Source of the DNA: an uncultured Paracoccaceae bacterium
GTDB lineage: Bacteria > Pseudomonadota > Alphaproteobacteria > Rhodobacterales > Rhodobacteraceae
DNA length: 64,000 nucleotides
Assembly (NCBI GenBank): GCA_947487205.1
Contig: CANKVU010000001.1
Location: 62,001 to 126,000, forward strand
Direction of reading: 5' to 3'
In this document: positions 53,700 through 61,191 of the stretch, piece after piece
Layout: each line of letters starts with the position of its first letter
Position numbering within the stretch: the stretch's first letter is position 1
Notes under the pieces: model-generated
Told to the model about the DNA's origin: nothing
Database searches by the model: none
What the model saw: the letters and a program-made list of their open reading frames with translations, nothing else
Translations under genes and position numbers: made by a program

Positions 53700-55583
53700 A
53701 TGCCGCAGAATCCCGACAATCCCGCCGATCCGTTCAAGAAGGCCCTGGCCGAGGCGACGCGCACGCTCGCCAACGATTCCGAGCTGGGCGTCAGTTACTC
53801 GGTCGATCCGCCGGGCATGTCGAGCGACGGGATGCGCCTGCCGCAGATCAGCCGCCGCATGACCCGCGACGAGGTGATGCTGGCGCGCGGCACCGCCGAC
53901 GGCTACGCCCTGCGCCGCCGCTTCCACGACGCGCGCACCAACACCCGCTACGCGCCGCCGGGCGACCAGGCGCGCGAGATCTTCGAGGCGATGGAGCATG
54001 CCCGCTGCGAGGCGATGGGCGCCCGCTCCATGCCCGGCACCGCCGCCAATATCGACACCCGGATCGAGGCCGAGGCGGCGCGCAAGGGCTACAAGTCCGT
54101 CATCGCCAAGGAAGAGATCCCGCTCTCGGTCGCGGCGGGCTACCTGATCCGCCAGATGGCGACGGGGCGCGACCTGCCCGAGGGCGCCGAGACGGCCGCG
54201 CGGCTCTGGCGCGCGCATTTCGAGGACCAGGCCGGCGCCACGCTCGAGCAATTGCAGGAGGCGCTGTCGGATCAGGGCCGCTTCGCCCGCATGGCCCGGC
54301 AGGTGATCGACGATCTGGGCTTCGGCGACCAGCTCGGCGACGATCCCGACGGCGGCGACGAGGATCAGGACGGCGACGAGGCCGAGGCCGAGCCCGACGA
54401 TCAGGACCAGACCGAATCGGGCGGCGGCGAGGAGGAGGACGAGGGCGAGGATCAGGACGCCGCGCCCGAGGACAGCCAGGACCAGACCCAGGACGCCGCC
54501 GAGGCGCAGGTCGCCGCCGACGAGATGGCCGAGGGCGCCGAGGGCGAAGAGACCGACACCCCCGAGGGCGACGCCGCGCAGGAGCCGCCATCGCCGCCGC
54601 CGGTCAGCGACGCCGATGTCAATTACCGCGTCTTCGCCCAGGAATTCGACGAGATCATCCGCGCCGAGGACCTCGCCGAGGGGCCCGAGCTCGAACGCCT
54701 GCGCGCCTATCTCGACAAGCAGCTCGAACCGCTGAAGGGCGCCGTCAGCCGCCTGGCCAACAAGCTCCAGCGCCGCCTCCAGGCCAAGCAGAACCGCTCG
54801 TGGGAATTCGACCGCGAGGAGGGGATCCTCGATGCCGGGCGCCTGGCCCGAGTCGTTGCCTCGCCGACCACGCCGCTCAGCTACAAGGTGGAGAAGGATA
54901 CCGAGTTCCGCGACACGGTCGTCACGCTCCTGCTCGACAATTCCGGCTCCATGCGGGGCCGGCCCATCTCCATCGCCGCGATCTGCGCCGACGTGCTCTC
55001 CCAGACGCTGGAGCGCTGCGACGTGAAGGTCGAGATCCTGGGCTTCACCACCCGCGCCTGGAAGGGCGGCCAGGCGCGCGAGAAATGGCTCGCCGAGGGG
55101 CGCCCGCAGGTGCCGGGGCGGCTGAACGACCTGCGCCACATCGTCTACAAGTCCGCCGACGCCCCCTATCGCCGGGCGCGGTCCAATCTCGGGCTGATGA
55201 TGAAGGAAGGCCTGCTGAAGGAGAACATCGACGGCGAGGCGCTGGAATGGGCGCATCGGCGCCTGACGGGCCGGCCCGAGCAGCGCCGCATCCTGATGGT
55301 GATCTCCGATGGCGCGCCGGTCGACGATTCGACCCTGTCGGTCAATCCGGCCAACTACCTCGAGAAGCACCTGCGCGACGTGATCGCGATGATCGAGCGC
55401 CGCCGCGGGGTGGAGCTCTGCGCCATCGGCATCGGCCATGACGTGACGCGCTACTACGCCCGCGCGGTGACGATCACCGATGCCGACCAGCTGGCCGGCG
55501 CGATCACCGACCAGCTCGCCGCGCTCTTCGACGTGGACAAGCGCAAGCGCGACCGCTGGCTGGGACGGCGCCGCGTCGCCTGA
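53700..55583 (+). CDS. cobT: Cobaltochelatase subunit CobT
   Basis: A 627-residue protein. The N-terminal helical region (1-205) is followed by an extremely acidic linker (about 210-305: [20 protein letters not shown] and more) and a C-terminal von Willebrand A domain (about 395-620) with MIDAS motif [11 protein letters not shown] and [13 protein letters not shown]. With the CobS AAA+ hexamer it drives the CobN chelatase, as MgChlI/D do in chlorophyll synthesis. No strong SD is visible before the ATG at 53700. Length is normal for the family. Confidence 0.95.
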   Translation: MPQNPDNPADPFKKALAEATRTLANDSELGVSYSVDPPGMSSDGMRLPQISRRMTRDEVMLARGTADGYALRRRFHDARTNTRYAPPGDQAREIFEAMEHARCEAMGARSMPGTAANIDTRIEAEAARKGYKSVIAKEEIPLSVAAGYLIRQMATGRDLPEGAETAARLWRAHFEDQAGATLEQLQEALSDQGRFARMARQVIDDLGFGDQLGDDPDGGDEDQDGDEAEAEPDDQDQTESGGGEEEDEGEDQDAAPEDSQDQTQDAAEAQVAADEMAEGAEGEETDTPEGDAAQEPPSPPPVSDADVNYRVFAQEFDEIIRAEDLAEGPELERLRAYLDKQLEPLKGAVSRLANKLQRRLQAKQNRSWEFDREEGILDAGRLARVVASPTTPLSYKVEKDTEFRDTVVTLLLDNSGSMRGRPISIAAICADVLSQTLERCDVKVEILGFTTRAWKGGQAREKWLAEGRPQVPGRLNDLRHIVYKSADAPYRRARSNLGLMMKEGLLKENIDGEALEWAHRRLTGRPEQRRILMVISDGAPVDDSTLSVNPANYLEKHLRDVIAMIERRRGVELCAIGIGHDVTRYYARAVTITDADQLAGAITDQLAALFDVDKRKRDRWLGRRRVA

Positions 55584-55659
55584 CCGGGCGCCGCCGCCCG
55601 GCCGGCGGGCCGGATCACCGCAATGCAGGGGCGCGCAGGGCGCCGGGAAGGGCACGGAC

Positions 55660-57477
55660 ATGTTCCAGAGCTTCGAGACCGAGGGCGACCGCGACGCGGG
55701 GCCGGACCGGCTGGCCGCGCTGCGCCGCGCGATGGCGGCGGCCGGCATCGACGCGTTCCTCGTCCCCCGCGCCGACGCCCACCAGGGCGAATACGTCGCC
55801 CCGCGCGACGCCCGGCTGCAATGGCTCACCGGCTTCACCGGCTCGGCCGGGTTCGCCATCGTGACCCCAGACGAGGCCGCGATCTTCGTCGACGGGCGCT
55901 ACCGCGTGCAGGTGCGCGCGCAGGTCGCGCCCTGCTTCGTCCCCGTCGACTGGCCGGCCACCTCCGCCGCGGACTGGCTGGCCGCGCGGCTCGGCGACGC
56001 CGCGCGCGTGGGCTTCGACCCCTGGCTCCACACCCGGGCCGAGATCGACGCCCTGTCGACCCGGCTCGGACCCGCCATCGCCGTCGTGCCGGTGGAGCCG
56101 AACCCGCTCGACGCGGTCTGGCCCGACCAGCCGGACCCGCCGCGGGGGCCGGTCCGCGATTTCCCCGCCGCCACCGCCGGGGCCACCCGGGCCGACAAGA
56201 TCGCCGGCATCCGCGACGTACTGGTCAAGGACGGCCACGCCGCCGCCGTCCTGTCGCTGGCCGATTCGATCGCCTGGCTCCTGAACGTGCGCGGCAGCGA
56301 CATTCCCCGCAACCCGGTCGTCCATGCCTTCGCGCTGGTCGAGGCCGCGACCGGCGCGGTCCACCTCTTCGCCGACGCGGCGAAGTTCGACGGCGCCGAT
56401 CCGGGCGTGCCGATCCTGCCGCCCGGCGCCATCGTGCAGGCCCTGTCGCAATCCTCGGGCCCGGTCCGCGTCGACCGCGACAGCGCGCCCTGGCTCTTCG
56501 GCCACCTGCTCGAAGAGGCGGGGGTGGAGATCGCCTGGGCGCCCGATCCCTGCATCCTGCCCAAGGCGCGCAAGACCGCGGCCGAGATCGACGCCACGCG
56601 CGAGGCGCATCTGCGCGACGGCGCGGCCATGTGCGGGTTCCTGCACTGGCTCGCCGGGGCGGAGCGCCGCGTCCTCGACGGCGCCACCGTGACCGAGATC
56701 GACGCCGTGCGCGAACTGGAACAGCGGCGCGCCGCCACCGGCGCGCTGCTCGACATCTCCTTCGACACGATCGCCGGCAGCGGCCCGCACGCCGCCCTGC
56801 CCCATTACCGCGTCACCACGGACAGCGACCGCGCGCTCGCCGCCGGTGAGCTGTTCCTGATCGATTCGGGCGGCCAGTACCCCGACGGCACCACCGACAT
56901 CACCCGCACCGTCGCCATCGGCACCCCCGGAGAGGCCGAGATCGCGGCCTTCACCCGGGTGCTGAAGGGAATGATCGCCCTGTCCCGCGCGCGCTGGCCC
57001 GAGGGCCTGGCCGGGCGCGACCTCGACGCGCTGGCCCGCGCGCCGCTCTGGCGGGCGGGACAGGATTACGACCACGGTACCGGCCATGGCGTCGGCGTCG
57101 CGCTGTCGGTCCACGAGGGGCCGCAGCGGATCAGCCGCCGCTCCGAGGTGCCGCTGGAGGCCGGCATGATCCTGTCGAACGAGCCGGGATATTACCGCGA
57201 GGGCGCCTTCGGCATCCGGATCGAGAACCTCGTCGCCGTGACCCCCGCGGCCGACCTTCCGGGTGCCGATGCGGACCGCCGGATGCTCGCCTTCGAGACG
57301 CTGACCTGGGCGCCGATCGACCGCCGGCTGATCGACATCGCCGCCCTCTCGCCCGGCGAGGCGGCCTGGATCGACGCCTACCATGCCGGGGTGGTGCACC
57401 GGATGACCGGCCGCCTCCCGGCCGAGGTGGCCGAGTGGCTCGGCACCGCCTGCGCCCCTCTCGCCCGCGCCTCCTGA
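55660..57477 (+). CDS. M24 family aminopeptidase (Xaa-Pro aminopeptidase)
   Basis: A 605-residue metallopeptidase. Two creatinase-like N-terminal domains (about 15-150 and 165-310) precede the pita-bread domain with all five metal ligands: Asp in LIDSGGQYPDGT, Asp in TTDITRT, His in GTGHGVGVALSVHEG, Glu in LSNEPGYY and Glu in IRIENLV. It releases an N-terminal residue next to proline. The three-domain architecture matches the 600-residue aminopeptidase P form (eukaryote-like), not the 440-residue E. coli PepP. ATG at 55660 follows GGGAAGGG; it is followed 65 bp on by the DUF427 gene. Confidence 0.93.
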   Translation: MFQSFETEGDRDAGPDRLAALRRAMAAAGIDAFLVPRADAHQGEYVAPRDARLQWLTGFTGSAGFAIVTPDEAAIFVDGRYRVQVRAQVAPCFVPVDWPATSAADWLAARLGDAARVGFDPWLHTRAEIDALSTRLGPAIAVVPVEPNPLDAVWPDQPDPPRGPVRDFPAATAGATRADKIAGIRDVLVKDGHAAAVLSLADSIAWLLNVRGSDIPRNPVVHAFALVEAATGAVHLFADAAKFDGADPGVPILPPGAIVQALSQSSGPVRVDRDSAPWLFGHLLEEAGVEIAWAPDPCILPKARKTAAEIDATREAHLRDGAAMCGFLHWLAGAERRVLDGATVTEIDAVRELEQRRAATGALLDISFDTIAGSGPHAALPHYRVTTDSDRALAAGELFLIDSGGQYPDGTTDITRTVAIGTPGEAEIAAFTRVLKGMIALSRARWPEGLAGRDLDALARAPLWRAGQDYDHGTGHGVGVALSVHEGPQRISRRSEVPLEAGMILSNEPGYYREGAFGIRIENLVAVTPAADLPGADADRRMLAFETLTWAPIDRRLIDIAALSPGEAAWIDAYHAGVVHRMTGRLPAEVAEWLGTACAPLARAS

Positions 57478-57542
57478 CGACATTTGCGTGTCACCGAGAA
57501 CCTGTTACCGTCCCGGCGCAACAAGGTCCCCGGAGGGCACGC

Positions 57543-57884
57543 ATGAGCGGCAACATCACCATCGACACAGCGGCGGGCACCTGGGTGGTGCGCGCCGGCG
57601 GCGCGGTCCTGGGCGAATCCGGCGACGCCCTGATCCTGCACGAGGACGGCTATCCGGACGTGGTCTATTTCCCCCGCGACGACATCGCCATGGCCTTCCT
57701 CGACGCCTCCGACACCACCACGACCTGCCCGCACAAGGGCGAGGCGCGCTATTTCTCGATCCAGACCAAGTCGATGACCCTCGGCGACGCCGCCTGGAGC
57801 TACGAGAGCCCGAAGGACGGCGTGGCGCAGATCGCCGGTCACCTCGCCTTCCACGGCGAGAGCGTCACGGTCGAGCAGGTCTGA
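57543..57884 (+). CDS. DUF427 domain protein
   Basis: A 113-residue protein. The DUF427 hallmarks are GAVLGESGDALILHEDGYPDVVYFPRDDI, TTCPHKGEARYFSI and AAWSYESPKDGVAQIAGHLAFHGESVTVE. The fold is known for nucleotidyl-type roles in a few distant members, but no function is set. GGAGG lies 7 bases before the ATG. It is convergent with the ClC gene, 4 bp apart. Confidence 0.88.
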   Translation: MSGNITIDTAAGTWVVRAGGAVLGESGDALILHEDGYPDVVYFPRDDIAMAFLDASDTTTTCPHKGEARYFSIQTKSMTLGDAAWSYESPKDGVAQIAGHLAFHGESVTVEQV

Positions 57885-57888
57885 GCGA

Positions 57889-59577
57889 TCAGGAATGCTC
57901 CTCGGCCGCGGTGGCGGCCAGCGCCCGGTTGTAGCGCTGCAGCGCATCGACGTGGTGCAGGGTGCCCAGGATCTGGGGCGCCTCGCCCGCCTCGCCCATC
58001 CGCACCACCGGCAGCCACATCCGCGCCGTCTCCTGGAACATCGGCATCGCCGCCTCCAGCGTCGCGTTCGGGTCGATATAGATCCCCGCCTCCAGCGCCT
58101 CCCAGACATCGTCGGGCGGCACGGCGCGGTCGTGGTCGGGCTTGCGCATGACGTTGGCGACCCGGAACATGCACAGAAGGTAGGCCTGCGGCCCCTTCGA
58201 CATCTGCACGCCCCGCCGTTCCAGCTGCGTCAGGAAGAAGCTGCGATGCACCAGCCGCGAGGCCAGCGCGGTGGAGGTCGAGACTGCCACCATCACCGCG
58301 AGCCCGGTCTGCCAGTCGCCCGTCAGCTCGAACACGATCAGCGTGGTCGAGACCGGCGCGCCCAGCACCGCCGCGGCCACCGCCCCCATCCCCGCCAGCG
58401 CATAGAGCGTCTCGGTCCCCGACACGTCCGGGAACACCGCCGTGGCGATGTAGCCGAAGCTCAGCCCCACCAGCGATCCCATCATCAGCGAGGGCGAGAA
58501 GATCCCGCCGCCCATGCGCCCGCCCATGGTGATCGCCACCGCGGCGCATTTCACCACCGCGATCACCATCGCCTCGCGCAGCAGAAGCTCGCCCGTCAGC
58601 GCCGCCGAGGTCGTCTCGTAGCCGACGCCGATGATCTGCGGAAAGGCCAGAGCGATCAGGCCCAGCACCGCGCCGGCGATGGCGGGCTTCAGCCAGGGGC
58701 GGATGTTGAACCGCCTGCGCATCGCCTCCGCCCAATCGTCGGTCCAGAAGATCGAGCGCATCAGGATCACCGCCACCGCGCCGCACAGAAGGCCGAGCAG
58801 CAGGAAGGCCGGCAGCTCGATATAGAAGCCGAGCGCCGATTCGCTTCCCAGGTCGAACTCGGTCACGCCGCCGAACTGCCAGCGGTTGATGACCGTCCCC
58901 ACCGCCGAGGCGATGACGATGGGCGCGAAGGCATGGACGGCGAAATGCCGCAGCACCACCTCGAGCGCAAAGAGTGCCCCCGCGATCGGCGCGTTGAACG
59001 AGGCCGAGACGGCGGCGGCCACGGCGCATCCCAGTAGGTCGCGGGCGGTGATCCCCTTGGCCGCGATCCGGTTGTTGACCCAGCTCGCGATCACCGCCGC
59101 CAGGTGCACGACCGGCCCCTCCCGCCCCGACGAGCCGCCCGAGCCCAGCGTGATCAGCGACGCCGCCCCCGAGGCGAGGCCGGTGCGGATCTCGACCCGC
59201 CCCTCCCGGAGCGCCGCGCCCTCGATCACCTCGGCGACCGAGCGCACCCGCCCGTCGGGCGAGAAGCGGTACAGGATCAGCCCCACGATCAGGCCGCCCA
59301 GCGTGGGCCACAGGATGAAGAAGATCCACGGCAGGTCGCGGGTGCTGGCCGACAGCCGCGTCACGTCCTCGACCCGGTAGAGCGTCGATTGCAGCAGGTC
59401 GATCCCCAGGCGGAAGAACAGCGCCGTGAACCCCGACCCCACGCCGATCAGCAGGGCGATGAACCAGAACTGGATCTGCCCCGGCCCGCGTTCGCGCAGC
59501 AGCGACCATCCCGAGCGGCCCCGCGACAGCGCGGCGTCTAAAAACGACCAATCCTCGGCGGCCTTGGGCGCGGCCAT
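57889..59577 (-). CDS. ClC-type chloride channel/transporter
   Basis: A 562-residue ClC protein. The anion filter GSGGSSGREGPVVHL keeps the gating Glu (GREGP), and GGRMGGGIFSPSLMMG is the GGxFxP block. In FNAPIAGALFALEVVLRHF the second acidic residue of E. coli ClcA (FIIEEM, the proton glutamate) is Val, as in eukaryotic channels. About 120 residues of C-terminal cytoplasmic sequence follow, including a CBS-like stretch (PNATLEAAMPMFQETARMWLPVVR). The ATG at 59577 has GGAGG 8 bases upstream; a GTG 3 codons earlier is possible. Moves chloride across the inner membrane. Confidence 0.92.
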   Translation of the reverse strand: MAAPKAAEDWSFLDAALSRGRSGWSLLRERGPGQIQFWFIALLIGVGSGFTALFFRLGIDLLQSTLYRVEDVTRLSASTRDLPWIFFILWPTLGGLIVGLILYRFSPDGRVRSVAEVIEGAALREGRVEIRTGLASGAASLITLGSGGSSGREGPVVHLAAVIASWVNNRIAAKGITARDLLGCAVAAAVSASFNAPIAGALFALEVVLRHFAVHAFAPIVIASAVGTVINRWQFGGVTEFDLGSESALGFYIELPAFLLLGLLCGAVAVILMRSIFWTDDWAEAMRRRFNIRPWLKPAIAGAVLGLIALAFPQIIGVGYETTSAALTGELLLREAMVIAVVKCAAVAITMGGRMGGGIFSPSLMMGSLVGLSFGYIATAVFPDVSGTETLYALAGMGAVAAAVLGAPVSTTLIVFELTGDWQTGLAVMVAVSTSTALASRLVHRSFFLTQLERRGVQMSKGPQAYLLCMFRVANVMRKPDHDRAVPPDDVWEALEAGIYIDPNATLEAAMPMFQETARMWLPVVRMGEAGEAPQILGTLHHVDALQRYNRALAATAAEEHS

Positions 59578-59649
59578 CTGTTGCACCTCCAGTCTCCGCC
59601 GCCGGTCTAGGTGACGGAGGGGCGGCGGGAAAGACCCCTTGGCCCCCGG

Positions 59650-60624
59650 TCAGAGGATGTCGAACGCCTTGAGCACACCCAGCACCCCGGCCGACACCCC
59701 CACCAATCCCGCCGAGAACACCCAGAAGGCCGGCGTCCACTCCGCCCCCGGCATGCCGGCCAGGTTGATGCCCATCAGCCCGGTCAGGAAGCCCAGCGGC
59801 AGGAACACCGCCGAGATCACGCTCAGGACGTAGAGGTTGCGGTTCAGCCGGTCGGCGCGGGCGCCCTCGATCTCGTCGCGGATGGTGGCGAGCTGTTCGC
59901 GCATCGCCTCCAGCGTCTCGGTGACCCGCGTCAGCTGGTCGAGCTGTTCGCCGATCTTGCGCGTGTCGCCCTCCGTCAGCCAGGGCAGCTGGCCGCGCGC
60001 CAGGTCCCGCACCGCCTCGCGCTGCGGCGACAGGAAGCGGCGCAGTTCGCTCAGTTCCAGCCGCTGGTCGGCCACTTCGGGGCGCGATTCGCCCTGCGGG
60101 GCCTCGATGGTGCGCGTCTCCAGCTCGTCGGCCCGCATCTCCAGGTCCGCGACCTGGACCTCGATCCGGTCGGTCAACTCCTCGACGAGGTCGGCCAGGA
60201 AACTGCCCGCCCGCTCCGGGCCCCGCCCCGCCCCGACCAACTGCGCCAGCGCCTCGACCGAGCGCACCGGGCGGCGCGACAGCGACACGATCCGCGCCGG
60301 ATCGGCATAGAGGCGGATCGACACCATGTCCTCGGGGTCGGCGCCGGCATTGAGGTTGATGCCCCTCAGGATCACCAGCACCCCCTCGCCCAGGTGCAGC
60401 GTGCGGGGCCGGGTCTGCCGTTCCGTCAGGGCGTCGCGGATCGACGGGTCGAGATAGGCCAGGTGCCGGTCGATCCACTCGTCGGCCTCGGGATGGTCGG
60501 CCTGCAGGTGCAGCCAGGCCAGGTCCTCGGAATGGAGCGCGGCCGAGATCTCGGCGTCGCCGCTCAGCTTCCGGCCCTTCCCGGGGCCCGACAGCGCATA
60601 GGCGAAGGCGACGTGGTCCTGCAT
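59650..60624 (-). CDS. ZntB/CorA-like divalent-cation transporter
   Basis: A 324-residue 2-TM-GxN protein. A long cytoplasmic domain (1-255) with coiled-coil helices (ELTDRIEVQVADLEMRADELETR, EQLDQLTRVTETLEAMREQL) ends in two membrane helices (about 263-285 and 298-318). The pore motif is GLMGINLAGMPG, with GIN where CorA has GMN, as in ZntB. ZntB moves zinc with a proton gradient. It is 64 bp from the ClC gene and 8 bp after the nuclease-like gene (60632). Confidence 0.9.
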   Translation of the reverse strand: MQDHVAFAYALSGPGKGRKLSGDAEISAALHSEDLAWLHLQADHPEADEWIDRHLAYLDPSIRDALTERQTRPRTLHLGEGVLVILRGINLNAGADPEDMVSIRLYADPARIVSLSRRPVRSVEALAQLVGAGRGPERAGSFLADLVEELTDRIEVQVADLEMRADELETRTIEAPQGESRPEVADQRLELSELRRFLSPQREAVRDLARGQLPWLTEGDTRKIGEQLDQLTRVTETLEAMREQLATIRDEIEGARADRLNRNLYVLSVISAVFLPLGFLTGLMGINLAGMPGAEWTPAFWVFSAGLVGVSAGVLGVLKAFDIL

Positions 60625-60631
60625 GATCGCT

Positions 60632-61126
60632 CTACTCCTGCGGCGCGGGGGAGGAGAGCAGCAGGCACCAGGGCACCGGGTTCATCCCCGGCGTCCAGGC
60701 CTGCACCAGTTCCCGCTCCAGCAGCTCGTCGGCCAGGCTCGTCCATTCCTCCGCCCCGGCGTCGCGCCGCACCTCCGCCACCACCCGGCCGTAGAACGGG
60801 TCGTAGCTAACCTCGCGCAGCCGCGTGTCGGTGCCCGGACCGTAGATCTGCGCGACCGTCTGCGCGGCCTCCTCGCCGGCGGCGCGTTCCGCCTCGCAAC
60901 CGGGCCGGAACGTCTCGGGCGCGTCGATCCCGCGCACCCGCACGGCGTATTCGGCGACCAGCCCGGGCCAGATCGCGATCCGCATGTCGAGCGTGTCGCC
61001 ATCGACCACCCGCACGACCTCGGCCGCGTAGGGGCCGGAAAACACCGTCGAGCGGCTGGTCACGTCGATCTCCGCCCCGGCGGGTGCGGCGGCGGCGATG
61101 ATCGCCAGAAGGGAGAGTCCGCGCAT
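60632..61126 (-). CDS. Exported thermonuclease-family protein
   Basis: A 164-residue protein with a signal peptide (MRGLSLLAIIAAAAPAGA). The staphylococcal-nuclease core is seen in VVRVVDGDTLDMRI, VRVRGIDAPETF and YDPFYGRVVAEVRRDAG; RGIDAPE and the DxD-like DGDTLD hold the calcium-binding Asp residues, and Arg in YGRVVAEV is catalytic. It would act in the periplasm or outside. It is read just before zntB with an 8-bp gap. The length is typical for the bacterial family. Confidence 0.84.
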   Translation of the reverse strand: MRGLSLLAIIAAAAPAGAEIDVTSRSTVFSGPYAAEVVRVVDGDTLDMRIAIWPGLVAEYAVRVRGIDAPETFRPGCEAERAAGEEAAQTVAQIYGPGTDTRLREVSYDPFYGRVVAEVRRDAGAEEWTSLADELLERELVQAWTPGMNPVPWCLLLSSPAPQE

Positions 61127-61191
61127 GTGGATCCGGTCCGGTTGTCCTTGCCGGGCGATCTACCGGGTGGATCGGCCCGGTGGCAAGGCCC

